From Gnetum montanum (taxonomy: Eukaryota; Streptophyta; Gnetopsida; Gnetales; Gnetaceae): 64,000 bases of DNA. A program made the position numbers and the translations under genes. The stretch's first letter is position 1. Every line of letters starts with the position of its first letter. The DNA is taken from the NCBI GenBank assembly GCA_015680685.1, contig MNCI01001846.1, forward strand, positions 292,902-356,901, given 5' to 3'. Below the pieces are notes generated by a model that was given only the letters and a program-made list of their open reading frames with translations, did not search any database and was not told the DNA's origin. Of the stretch, positions 1 to 10,545 are shown piece by piece.

Positions 1-580
1 GCCATCTGTTGCAAACAAGGTATATTTGATGCATCGATTGTTCAATCTGAAGATGGGTGAAGGTGCATCAATTACAAATCACATCAATGGATTCAATACG
101 ATAATTAGTCAATTGAATTCGGTGGCGATCACCTTTGAGGACGAAATCTAAGCATTGATCTTGCTATCATCTTTGCCAGAGAGTTGGTCTGCAACAGTGA
201 CTGCTATGAGTAGCTCATCAGGTACTTTAAAATTAAAGTTGAATGATATTTGAGACTTGATTCTTAGCGAGGACATTTGCAGAAGGGAGTCAAGCGAATC
301 CTTAGGGTCTACTCTGAATACAGAAAGCAGAGTAGGAGCTCACAACGTGGTCAAAACCATGATAATGGTAGATCGAAGTCCAAAGGTAGAGGAAAATCTA
401 AAAATCACAGGAAAGTTGTTTGCTGGAATTGTGACAAGAAGGGTCACTTTAGAAATAAGTGTAGGGCACCAAAGAATAAGAAAAATCACACTCAAGATGA
501 TGAATCAACGAATGCAGCAAAGGAGATTATTGTTGATGCTTTGATTTGCTGTGTGGACAATCCTATTGAATCTTGGATTC
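1..580 (+). pseudogene. copia gag remnant with CCHC zinc knuckle
   Basis: Translation from base 1 shows the UBN2/copia gag signature: a helical region around KVYLMHRLFNLKMGEG, then a LPESW motif near 175-190. It ends in a basic linker and the knuckle CWNCDKKGHFRNKC at about 421-462, a canonical CX2CX4HX4C. The protein would package the element's RNA in cytoplasmic particles. In-frame stops near 148 and 250 and a frame change near 280 break it. The N-terminus is missing. Confidence 0.85.
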
Positions 581-1998
581 TAGATTCATGTGCTTCATTC
601 CACTCCACTCCATGCAAGGAATTATTACACAATTATGTTGCAAGGAAGTTTGGAAAGGTTTATCTTGCAGATGATGAACCTTTGGATATTGTGGGAAAGG
701 GTGAAGTTTAAATAAAGACCACCCAGGGGATGCAATGGAAATTGCAAAATGTAAGACATGTTCCTGGACTTAAGAAAAATTTAATCTCCATTAGTCAGAT
801 GGATTTGGATGGGTATACAACAACATTTGGTGATAGATCATGGAAGATTACCAAGGGAAACTTGGTTGTTGCACGAGGTAGTAAGGTGGGAACATTGTAC
901 ATGACTACAACAAAGAAAGATGTAGTTGCAGTTGCTAACTATGATGGTGATTCAGTCCTATGGCACCAAAGACTTGGGCACATGAGAGAAAAAGGTATGA
1001 AGTTGTTGGCTTCAAAGGGAAAGTTATCAAAGTTTAAATGTGATGATGTTGGCTTGTGTGAAGATTGTGTTTATGGGAAGCAAAAACGAGTTACTTTCTA
1101 AAAGATAGGGAGGATATCACAAACTGAAAAGCTTGAACTGGTGCATTTAGATGTATGGGGGCTAGTTCCAATGAAGTCTCTTGGAGGCTCAAGCTATTAT
1201 GTCACCTTCATTGACGATTCCACTAGGAAGGTATGGGTTTATTTTCTTAAAAATAAATCTGATGTGCTTGCTACTTTTAAAAGGTGAAAAGCTGAAGTAG
1301 AAAATCAGACTGGTTTAAAAATAAAATGTCTGAAGTCAGATAATGGAGGGAAATATGACAACCAAGAATTCAAGAATTTCTATTCAGAAAATGGAATCAG
1401 GATGATCAAGATAGTTCCAAGAACGCTAGAGAAAAATGATGTTGCTGAACGGATGAACAAAACCTTGAATAAAAGAGCTAGGAGCATGAGAATACACTCT
1501 AGGCTACCAAAGTTCTTTTAGGCAAATGCAGTTAACACGGTAGCCTACCTCATTAATCGAGCACCTTCAGTTCCATTGGAGTTCAGAATACTAGAGGAGG
1601 TATGGACTAGGAAGGAGGTAAATCTTTCACATTTAAAATTTTTTGGGTGTGTCTCGTATGTGCATATTGATTCAAATGATAGAGATAAGCTTGATCTTAA
1701 AGCCAAGAAATGTTATTTTATTGGATATGGTTCTGATAATTTTAGTTATCGTTTCTGGGATGATCAAAATAGGAAAATTATCAGACACAGGGATGTCATT
1801 TTTAATGAACACATGGTGTACAAGGATAGGTTCAGTTTAGAATCCAACATTGTAGGGAAGCAAGAAAAGCAATGTGAGAAGGTTGAACTGGAAGAGATAT
1901 CTGAGAGGGATGTGGATGGAATGACTCAAGCAAATCCTGGAAACAAGATAGCTGAAAATGAAAATGACGTTGCAGAAACAACCACACCAGAGCCTTAG
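560..1998 (+). pseudogene. copia protease and integrase remnant
   Basis: The protease motif reads WILDSCASFHSTP near 575-612, with Cys where the catalytic Asp-Ser/Thr-Gly triplet normally has Gly. The GAG-pre-integrase region follows (LWHQRLGHM at about 958) with the His/Cys zinc-binding residues, then the integrase core (VHLDVWG near 1141, [10 protein letters not shown] near 1209, KSDNGG near 1335). Integrase would insert the cDNA into chromosomes. Stops occur near 713, 1099, 1285 and 1518, so no enzyme can be made. Confidence 0.9.
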
Positions 1999-2974
1999 TT
2001 AAGAAGGTCTGCAAGAACACCAAAGCCTAGAGAAAGGTACTCTCCCTCATTACATTACTTATTGTTGACTGATGCTGGGGAACCAGAATGTTTGGATGAA
2101 ACAATGTAGGCAACAGATTGTGTTGAGTGGGAGGTGGCTATGAGAGATGAGATGAAGTCACTCCACAAAAATATGACATGGACACTAACTGAGTTGCCAG
2201 AAGGAAAGAAGCCATTGCAGAATAAGTGTGTACAGGGTCAAGGAAGAACATGATGGTAGCAAAACATACAAAGAAAGGTTAGTAGTTAAGGTTTTCCAAT
2301 AGAAAAAGGGAATTGACTACATAGAAATTTTTTCACCTGTAGTAAAGTTGACTGCTATTAGAGTAGTACTAAGTATTGTGGCTACTGATGATTTGCATCT
2401 AGAGTAGCTAGGTGTCAAAACTGCATTTCTACATGGTGACCTCGAAGAAGACATTTACATGACACAATCAAAAGGTTTCCAAGTTCTAGGGAGGGAAAAT
2501 CTGGTGTGTAAATTGAAGAAAAGCCTATATGGGTTGAAGCAGGCTCCAAGGCAATGGTACAAAAAGTTTGATAGATTTATGTGTAAAAATGGCTTTGTTC
2601 GAAGCGAGATGGATCACTGCTACTATTTCAAAAATACTAATGACTGTTATATAATATTTTTGTTATATGTTGATGTGCTAGTTGCAATGACTAGCATGAA
2701 GGAGATCAATAGCTTAAAGTAGCATTTGGCAAGAAAATTTGAGATGAAAGACTTGGGGCCAGCTAAGTAAATACTTGGGATGAGAATATCTAGAGATAGA
2801 TCAAAGGGATTGCTGAAGCTATCTCAAGAAAAGTACATACGAAAGTTGTTGAAAAAGTTTAGTCTTCAAGATGCCAAGATCAGAAATACTCCTATGGGAA
2901 GCCATGTTCATCTTTCCAAGGAGCAGGCACCAAAGACAAATGAGGAGAGAAAACACATGGTCAAAGTACCTTAT

Positions 2975-3834
2975 TGATGAGACATGAATTGCTCATAGTG
3001 TTGGCGGCCGCGTTAAGGCACCCACGATAAGGCACCCACGTTGTATCATGGGCCGCGATATCGCNNNNNNNNNNNNNNNNNNNNNNNNNNNNNNNNNNNN
3101 NNNNNNNNNNNNNNNNNNNNNNNNNNNNNNNNNNNNNNNNNNNNNNNNNNNNNNNNNNNNNNNNNNNNNNNNNNNNNNNNNNNNNNNNNNNNNNNNNNNN
3201 NNNNNNNNNNNNNNNNNNNNNNNNNNNNNNNNNNNNNNNNNNNNNNNNNNNNNNNNNNNNNNNNNNNNNNNNNNNNNNNNNNNNNNNNNNNNNNNNNNNN
3301 NNNNNNNNNNNNNNNNNNNNNNNNNNNNNNNNNNNNNNNNNNNNNNNNNNNNNNNNNNNNNNNNNNNNNNNNNNNNNNNNNNNNNNNNNNNNNNNNNNNN
3401 NNNNNNNNNNNNNNNNNNNNNNNNNNNNNNNNNNNNNNNNNNNNNNNNNNNNNNNNNNNNNNNNNNNNNNNNNNNNNNNNNNNNNNNNNNNNNNNNNNNN
3501 NNNNNNNNNNNNNNNNNNNNNNNNNNNNNNNNNNNNNNNNNNNNNNNNNNNNNNNNNNNNNNNNNNNNNNNNNNNNNNNNNNNNNNNNNNNNNNNNNNNN
3601 NNNNNNNNNNNNNNNNNNNNNNNNNNNNNNNNNNNNNNNNNNNNNNNNNNNNNNNNNNNNNNNNNNNNNNNNNNNNNNNNNNNNNNNNNNNNNNNNNNNN
3701 NNNNNNNNNNNCGAACTGCGACCTAAGGATAACTTTCTAGGTGCCACAACTAGTCCATCTGCAGAGTTCGACCGAATCGCGCGTGCGACGCTCGTTTCGT
3801 ATGGTTGAGTGTAGGGGTACCTCGCCACTCATCA
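2975..3834 (+). mobile_element. gypsy-family LTR (apparently solo) inserted in copia RT
   Basis: It begins TGATGAGAC and ends CACTCATCA, the same termini as the LTRs at 32264 and 40149. The right part from 3712 matches the 3' part of those LTRs (CGAACTGYGACCTAAGG...). It is bounded by a perfect 5-bp duplication, CTTAT, at 2970-2974 and 3835-3839. It interrupts copia RT between codons that rejoin in frame. The middle is an assembly gap, so a solo LTR and a full element collapsed in the gap cannot be told apart. Confidence 0.85.
3065..3711. other. assembly gap (647 N)
   Basis: This is a continuous run of N inside the LTR at 2975-3834. It starts right after a GCGATATCGC palindrome of the U3 region. 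Open frames drawn across it are meaningless. Compared with the 998-bp LTR at 32264, roughly 840 bp would be expected between the flanking matches, so the gap length is probably nominal. Confidence 0.99.
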
Positions 3835-4572
3835 CTTATGCTTCAGCAATTGGAAGCTTGATGTATGCTATGGTATGTACTAGGCTAGACATAGCTCATG
3901 AAGTGGGAGTTGTTAGCAGGTTTATGTTTGATCCAAGAAGGGAGCATTGGGAAGCTGTAAAGTGGCTCCTCAGATATCTGAAAGGAACTTCAGGTATGAC
4001 ACTTTGTTTTAAAAGGAACAGCATTACTCTACATGGTTTTTCTGATGCAGATTTGGGAGGTGACTTGGATAGCAGGAAGAGCACCACTTGTTGTCTCTTT
4101 ACCGTGGGCAACACGGCTATGAGCTAGATGTCTCAACTTCAGCAGAGCATTACTCTCTCAACCACAGAAGCAGAATATATGGCTATCTTAGAAGCTAGAA
4201 AATAGATGATCTGGTTGAAGGGTCTTCTAAAAGAATTGGGTAAGACACAGGACAGCAATGAGTTTTTCACTGATAGTCAAAGTGTCATACATCTAGCTAA
4301 AAATTCAGTCTTCCATTCCAAATCCAAACACCTTCAACTGAGGTATCATCATACTAGGGAATTGATAGATGATGGAACATTATTGCTAAGGAAGATTCCT
4401 GGTTCCAACAACCTTGTAGACATGTTAACCAAGGCAGTCTCACCTTTGCTAAGCTGAAACTTTGCACAACCTTAACAAGCCTCCATGGTTAGCAATGAGG
4501 AGGCATTCTTTGTGGGATTAATAGCATCTGTGGAATAAGCAAGGGAGTAAGAGCTTTTTTGTTTGATCTGTC

Positions 4573-4586
4573 TCCAAGTGAGAAAT
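4573..4586 (+). other. copia polypurine tract region before the 3' LTR
   Basis: A purine-rich stretch (CCAAGTGAGAAAT) lies directly before TGTTAAG, the usual copia arrangement in which plus-strand DNA synthesis is primed next to the 3' LTR. It is a degenerate form of the common AAGTGGGAGAT type. Confidence 0.65.
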
Positions 4587-4948
4587 TGTTAAGTTATGTA
4601 GTGACTGATCCAACACGAATCAAAACCAGTTAGCAGCAATGAGCAATAGTTAGCAGTAGTTACCAGTTCTAGCAGGTGGTTCTGGTCTAGTTTCCAGCAA
4701 TGAGGAATAGTTAGCAATAGTTAGCAGTAGTTTCCGGTTCCAGCAGTTGGTGGTTCTGGTCCAATTTCCGTTCTCTTCCGTAACGGCCAAAAACATTCCT
4801 GTAACCATAATTGTATCTAGCAAAAATTGTTTAATAACAATTCTCATGCATTTCCGGGTGGTGTGCTTGCTTAAATGCCACACAAAGCTGTGTGTGTTGC
4901 CTGTGTTTTCTTTTTCTTCTGTTCTTTATTTGTTCCTAAATATAACAT
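4587..4948 (+). repeat. copia 3' LTR (about 360 bp)
   Basis: It begins TGTTAAG directly after the polypurine tract and probably ends with TATAACA near 4948. It contains near-repeats of GCAATGAG(C/G)AATAGTTAGCA and CCAGTTCTAGCAG-type blocks at 4626-4750. The 5' LTR is outside the window, so the right end is inferred from the terminal CA and the start of NLR-like sequence just after it. No target duplication can be checked. Confidence 0.6.
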
Positions 4949-4949
4949 G

Positions 4950-5563
4950 ACATCCACAGCCCAATCTTCTCGGTAGATAACCTCTGCTCTTTTTAGCAAA
5001 TCTTTGCAATTGGAAGAGATTGAAATAGTACTAGCTTTCAGTGTTGCCAATGTTGTAAATGATCGTGCTCTTTCTTGCATCTTATCTAATATTTTATTCA
5101 TTTATTTAATCTACACAGCAATTTCATAAGTAGCGGGTATAGAATCTATGGTCTGCACCCTACCAAAGCATGCAGCTAGCAAATTGTGAAAACAAGAAAC
5201 CAAGGACATGCACGGGAGGAGGAGGCAAATGGGGCTAATCCTTTCACGGCATATATATAAATGACATCTTGAGCCTCCAGTGCTGCAGAAGGCAAATGGG
5301 GCTAATCCTTTCACGGCATATATATAAATGACATCTTGAGCCTCCAGTGCTGCAGATTCAAGGTCTCTTAGTAGCTTTCTGTCCAAAAGGTTTGACTCTT
5401 GCCTTCCCCCATTTCTGTCTGCATCTGTGAGATATAAGTGCAGATCCTCCAGTCTCATTTGCATCCGAGGAAAACTGTCCCCAAACTCAAAGATAAGCCT
5501 GGCTTCTTGGCCAATTTTGTTGGCTGCTGATGTGAGTGCAACCTTTGCAAGCTCTGTAGCCAA
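4950..5563 (-). pseudogene. NLR resistance gene fragment, Rx-N-type coiled-coil domain
   Basis: Read from ATG at 5563 on the minus strand, the protein starts MATELAKVALTSAANKIGQ, continues with LYLTDADRN and reaches LLRDLESAALEAQDVIY. This is the pattern of the N-terminal CC (Rx-N) domain of plant NLR immune receptors (xLRDLxxxAxDAEDVID in the family). A 67-bp tandem duplication then shifts the frame. Two stops follow near 5102-5113, after which MNKILDKMQERARSF matches the end of the CC domain, where NLRs have an IxxINxRLDEIAxERxxF-like helix. No NB-ARC or LRR is present; the copia LTR begins just downstream. Family assignment is by eye. Confidence 0.65.
5223..5356. repeat. perfect 67-bp tandem duplication in NLR fragment
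   Basis: Bases 5223-5289 and 5290-5356 are identical head-to-tail copies. Sixty-seven is not a multiple of three, so the duplication breaks the NLR reading frame. Perfect identity implies a recent event or an assembly artefact. Confidence 0.95.
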
Positions 5564-6228
5564 TTTTAACCCAAAACTCTACATTTCTAAACACAACAGA
5601 AAGAGCAGATAATATTGCTTCCGTTCAAAGATACCTCAATAGAATTGCAAAAAAAGAGAGGTTCTCATACTTACACGATAAGGAGCCTGTCTTCCCCGGT
5701 TCAAATGTTCAAGATGAGAATCCAATCCCTCTAATCCAGTCGCTGCTTACCGGAGAAGGTGAGGAGACGATGAATTAAAATAAAGCATTTGCAGCACCTT
5801 TTAACTAAGCAAAGGAAACTTATAAAGAATCTTTCACATGTTTAAACAAACGCATTATTCACAAAGACCGAGAATATGAATAGTCAACATCTTCCAAGAA
5901 TCAAAGGTAGTGTTCCAATTTGTTCTTAGAGGACATTCGATGGCATTATCTCAGCTTAATATACGTTCAAGCTAGCTAGCATGTATAGTACATGTTAAAT
6001 CCCTTGCAAATTAGTTGATTTTTTTGGCTGCACAAGCCTCGTTGCTTGTGTGCCAAAGCATATCCAGCATACATGCACATGTTTTTCATCTATATTCACA
6101 ATAAAAATATAATATTATTTTATAGTACTGGCCTCCTCTGGGTCGCCCCTGAATTTATCTTTTCTTCGAAAAGAATATACAATAGTCTTCTTCTTTTTTT
6201 GGTTAACCTACGGACTACTTAAAAGAGC
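5564..6228. other. AT-rich spacer, no feature recognised
   Basis: I see no coding frame, LTR or RNA gene. A T-rich tract at 6190-6200 precedes the first recognisable RPL5 exon and could be the end of an intron. Confidence 0.6.
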
Positions 6229-7812
6229 AACCTGGATATCGTGGCGCAAATCATATATGCTACTATCCAAGGAGATTTTGTGCTGGCAGCTGCATACGCA
6301 CATGAATTGCCTCGTTGCGGTGTTCCAGTTGGTCTGACAAATTATGCTGCAGGTGAGTCCCAAATCATATTCTTATTGTAATAGTTCTTGTTAGTGTCTT
6401 GGGGTTGTTGATATGCTATTATTTTGTTCTACAGCCTATTGTACTGGCCTCCTCATGCCTAGAAAAAGCTAGGACTGGACGAAGAGGATGTTGGTAATGA
6501 GGGTTAGAACTTTTTTCGACCATTTAACTATGATGTTTTTATTGAAATTGCTTCCTTAGTTAATGTATTCAGTAGAGGTATACATTCAATTGAAATTTAC
6601 GCATCTAATTGTGCTTCCTAGATGCTTCCTATTTTGCCTTATTGATCTCAGGCCACTGGTGAGGACTTCAATGTAGAACAAACTGACAACCGCAGGTCCT
6701 TTAGGGCTCCTTTGGATGTTGGTCTAGTAAGAACAACTACGGGTAACAGGGTTTTCGGTGCTCTGAAGGTTTGTGGCAGCAATGTTATAGTAGGATTTTC
6801 GTTGTGAAATCCATTTGTGTTTTCTTTTTCTGGGGTACCTGGCTGGTTTTTACAACTAACAATTTTCTTGGTGTTTCCTAGGGTGCACTGGATGGAGGTT
6901 TGGAAATGTTGCGGCATATATGCAGGTTGTTAACAGACTCCACAAAGTAGAATTAACTAGCGAATGCCTAAAAGTGGTGTTTTATCTGGCACTGCTGCCA
7001 TTAACTAGTTGATTGATAATTTGCTTGTTTTTGACTTTATGGTTTTCATTGGTAACACTCATTCAAAGCATTAACTTTGCAGTTCTTGTCTTTTGTTGTG
7101 CTGTCTCTATTTTATTTAACGCCTGTTTGGTTGCCGGATTGTTTGGGTGCTGGTTTTTTTTTTTTCATCTATTTTTTTTTTTTAAATTGTCTGCTTTCGG
7201 TTGCTTCTCTGGAGTTCTGCCCAGATGAAACTAAGTTGGCCCACCATTTCTATTTTCGGTTTATTCTCTTCGGATTTCACCGATTGATGTGTAATCTCCT
7301 CTGGAAACTCAACGCCTCTATGGTTTCAAGATAAACGGATTCACCTAACCAAACGGGCCGTTAGGTATTTAGATACTGCAGTTCACATTTTTATGGTGCT
7401 CTGTTTATTTCTTATACAATATCTTCATTATACTTTTAGTTGCTGAGGGAGGACGAACCTGAGAAGTATGTCTCATTTTAGCGAGTATATCAAGAATGGT
7501 ATTGAACCCGAAAATTTGGAAGAGATGTACAAGAAGGCTCATGCTGCCATCAGGCTGACCCATCTATCCAGCACACTGAAACATGTCCCCTAGGAGAAGA
7601 AACAGTGTCATTTCTTAATTTCTTTTATCTTTTTAAGTGTCACAATAAGTTTTTTTTTTAGTATTTTTGTTAAAATGTTAACATTAACTTGTTTTGCCAG
7701 CTCTTTGACTAGAAAACTTACCTGCGAGGAGAGGAAAGCCAAATTAATAGCCAGGCTGAATGCTCTAAATGCTGGTGATGCTGAAGAAGAAAAGGATGAT
7801 GATGATGAGTAA
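6229..7812 (+). pseudogene. RPL5: ribosomal protein L5 (uL18) pseudogene, introns retained, 5' exons missing
   Basis: RPL5 carries 5S rRNA into the large ribosomal subunit. Exon 6229-6352 reads [20 protein letters not shown] and [18 protein letters not shown], and its donor joins in phase to 6435 (AYCTGLLMPRK, then KLGLDEEDVGNE one frame over). Exon 6652-6768 gives [17 protein letters not shown] and [15 protein letters not shown]. Exon 6882 onward begins GALDGGLEM and decays. Exon 7440 to about 7604 has [10 protein letters not shown], then [20 protein letters not shown] after a +1 shift. Exon 7701-7812 ends with RKLTCEERKAKLIARLNALN, an acidic tail and TAA. At least three frameshifts, a lost exon segment and no N-terminal exons make it non-functional. 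Retained introns point to segmental duplication rather than retroposition. Confidence 0.93.
7117..7363. mobile_element. MITE-like element in an RPL5-pseudogene intron
   Basis: The left end TAACGCCTGTTTGGTT (from 7117) and the reverse complement of the right end (TAACGGCCCGTTTGGTT, to 7363) form imperfect terminal inverted repeats about 247 bp apart. The interior has no transposase frame and holds T runs. The GGCC(C/T)GTTTGG ends resemble those of PIF/Harbinger-like or hAT-like plant MITEs. Target duplications are not clear, so the superfamily is open. Confidence 0.5.
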
Positions 7813-9708
7813 ATTGTTAATGTTTCTTGAGAACTCCGTGTTGCTTGGCCAAGTTAGGACATTTAAAAGTTATATCTAGGATTTTTTCAATTTCAATTTT
7901 GTAGGAATGAATGTGATGTTTTTTAAAGCTTTTTGATCGTTGTGCAAGAATTCTTTGACGGAAATTTTCTGAAGACCTGTTGTCTTGTTTTTGAAATGCT
8001 GAAGTTTTCAAACGTTTCCTATTCGGTGGAATAGAATGTGGATTTTACAGACTTTTGAAGTCTATGAATGCAAATGTTCAATGACGATTCAGAATTTTGT
8101 GTTCCCTTTTTATTTAATTTTTTTCTTTTTTCTGTTAAACTTTTCATACAATTTATCAGTTTCCTTTTTTTGTCGGAAACCATGTCAAAACAATGGCCCG
8201 TTTGTTTTCTTGCTTTAATTAGCTTGGCTTGAATTTTGAGCCCAAAAATGCTTAAAAACCTTTTTTTGTAAATGTAGGATTACTTTTGAATCTGAAAACC
8301 TTGGTAGGTTGTTGGACTTAAATGTCGTAACTTCTTTGTTACATCTTTGCAGTTCAGATCTTTATTTGGAAGAAAAAAAGATTGAACACAGAAATGGTTA
8401 GAATAGATTTTATCAATATATCAATGGCATAGGTTTGATTGGCAGAATAATGATTGATGGTCAACATTAATTTTCTTCTTCAATTTACAGCTTCCTACCA
8501 CATTGAACACATTAAATTGGTCAGAACATTATGATTTGACATTTGTTTTATGTACAATTTGAACCCGTGAAAAGTTGTTTCCATGAGCTACAACCTCATA
8601 ATGTTTCATGACTTTGTTTCATTGACATGAAGTTACTAGAGAACATGCACTAAATGAAAAAAATTGATAATTAGTTAGTTATAGATGTTATGAGATTTTT
8701 TAATAACGGTGCCAAAAACCAAAATAATAATAGTAATAATAAATAGTAACAATATATCCACATCAATAATACCCTAGTTTATGATAACTAGACACAAAGT
8801 GCATTACATCATAGCTTCAAAACATCAATAATGTCATTGAAAGAGAAAGGAAATACTTAATGGTTTTGGGGATGCCAATATGGGTTTTCACCCTTGCAAC
8901 CAATCCTAAAAAACCTCCTTTCAACCTTCTTTCTAGGGTAGGACAAAGTTCAAGCATTGCTCTCTATCGGAAGTGCTCTTTTTGGATAAGAAAACTATTT
9001 TGGATAAGGAAACTATTGTGGCATCTAGGGTAGGGTAAAAGGTTGTTTAATAATTTTTATTCCAAAGCCAATTTTTAAATCAAATCACACTAAAATAATA
9101 TAGTTTGGAAACAAAACTAGATGAATATACACCATGAAATTTTTATAGAACATAATAGTATGTCAGATAAACATCCTCATCTCGAAGTTATAACTTGCAA
9201 ATCATAAGATAAGATGTATGCTGCATACTGTAATCAATTGAGATATGACTTACTGAAACTTTTGACTTGGACACTTGTTTGGTCAGGACTCGTTCTCGCA
9301 AAGGCTCGAATCCTGTAACAGGATGTTCTGTTAAATCAAATCCCGTAAGAAGCATTAAACAATCAAGACATGCACCACAGCAGAAAATCATATATAGCAT
9401 CTACTTAAATTTTATAAGAATGTACCATCAAATTTGACTTCTTCAACTGGTTTGAATTTCTGGCGTCATAGCCGACCCACTTTGAGGACTACCACGGACA
9501 GACAGAAAACCTAAAGAATGGAAAACTAAGTAAAGCGTCTAATTTAAATCAAAGAAATCAGAAATACTGCTATATTTAACAGCAAGCTGAACTGAGCATC
9601 GAGACGTAATACAAATTAGAAATGTTGCTATATTGTATAAGCCAGTTGAGGCAGCAAGCCTCTGTTACAATTGCAGAAGGTATACATAAATATGCCTCCT
9701 AAATAAAC
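7813..9708. other. AT-rich DNA, no gene recognised
   Basis: This is sequence downstream of the RPL5 pseudogene stop. Short open frames exist (for example minus strand 9188-9400), but I do not recognise them and no splice context supports them. Confidence 0.5.
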
Positions 9709-9851
9709 AAGGAAAGTTCTAAAAACGATTCTACTTTCTAAAAACGATTCTACTTTCTAAAGCAAGAATGGCCTTGACAAAAATAATGCTGAAAACGATT
9801 CTACTTTCTAAAGAAAGAATGGCGTAAACAAGGAAAGTTCTGAAAACGATT
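9709..9851 (+). repeat. short tandem/interspersed repeat cluster
   Basis: The block AAAACGATTCTACTTTCTAAA occurs at about 9722, 9740 and 9792, twice directly adjacent. AAGGAAAGTTCT followed by an AAACGATT block occurs at 9710 and 9830. AAGAATGGC is also repeated. This looks like local slippage duplication rather than a known element. Confidence 0.7.
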
Positions 9852-10404
9852 AAAGCATGGCGCTGTTACAACGATGATGTTGGCTGCCATTTCGGCATGT
9901 CTGCTGCAAAGCAAAGATGGGCAGAGATCAACGGCTCTGATGGCGCTGTTGCTTGCTTGTTACATAACGTACGCTCTTGATTTTCTTTATTATTATTAAT
10001 TATTTTGTTGGTTCACCTTGATTGCAAATAATGTGTCCATAAAGAGAATGTATTTATTTGTAACTACTTATGATTATTAAAATTTAGGTTTACTCAATAG
10101 TAAAATTTAGATTTACTCAATATATGATGATTAAATAAATAAGTTTTTATTGAGTATAATAGAATACAAAAAAGTTTTTTAAACTATTAGTTTGGATTTA
10201 AATAATTAAAGTTTTATTTTAAAAACATCTCAAAGTTTACAACTCCTTATCCATTAAGTATAATTTATGAGTCAAAACTTATAACTTACAATGTGTTAAG
10301 TTAAATTAAAGGAATTTTTTTAGTGCAACTTGGTTGAAGCTCCATGTGACTCTTTGCATTAACATTGTTTACAACTCATTCATTGTTAATGGTATCAAAC
10401 AATG

Positions 10405-10545
10405 AGGTGTTAGCTTAGTGGTAAGACTCTTGATTTGAAAATTCCAAGTCATCGGTTTGGCTCTGGAGGACAACACTAAGTTATAAAGTATTGATTGGAC
10501 TATATATCTTAGGGTGTACGTATATTTCAATTATTTCACACTTCC
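10405..10545 (+). mobile_element. tRNA-derived SINE candidate
   Basis: GTTAGCTTAGTGGTAAGAC (near 10409) is a good RNA polymerase III A box in tRNA-like context. About 35 bp downstream, CGGTTTGGCTCTGG (near 10454) stands where a B box (GGTTCGANTCC) is expected, in mutated form. The rest up to about 10545 would be the SINE body. No convincing target duplication was found, so the right end is approximate. Confidence 0.5.

Larger units (their letters stand above)
2000..4457 (+). pseudogene. copia reverse transcriptase-RNase H remnant split by an LTR insertion
   Basis: The RT blocks TAFLHGDLEEDIYM (near 2421), SLYGLKQAPRQWY (near 2523) and LLYVDVLVA (near 2662) are clear. The catalytic YVDD box has become YVDV. 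At 2974 the frame stops at KVPY and resumes at 3840 with ASAIGSLMYAMVCTR, exactly where a 5-bp target duplication bounds the LTR insertion. RNase H follows (DADLGGDLDSRKST near 4045, TTEAEY near 4162, and the terminal LVDMLTKAV near 4413). Several stops (2110, 2404, 2720, 2767, 4126, 4203) were present independently of the insertion. Confidence 0.92.
1..4948 (+). mobile_element. Ty1/copia retrotransposon, Tork/Tnt1-like, 5' end outside window, degenerate
   Basis: Gag, protease, integrase, reverse transcriptase and RNase H remnants follow in Ty1/copia order (integrase before RT), then a polypurine stretch and a 3' LTR. The RT block SLYGLKQAPRQWY and the RNase H block agree best with the Tnt1/Tork lineage as I know it. 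Many stops and frame changes interrupt the polyprotein, so it is dead. The 5' LTR and gag N-terminus lie left of the window. A gypsy-family LTR is inserted in the RT domain at 2975-3834, so this copia copy is older than that insertion. Confidence 0.95.

Noticed and set aside
3041-3828. Long open frames on both strands across 3041-3828
   Set aside because: They consist almost entirely of N from the assembly gap.
5111-5563. A 150-residue intact minus-strand gene
   Set aside because: The second half is out-of-frame sequence created by the 67-bp duplication, so it is a pseudogene fragment.
9188-9400. Minus-strand open frame as a possible gene
   Set aside because: No recognisable domain, no splice context and no neighbouring exons.
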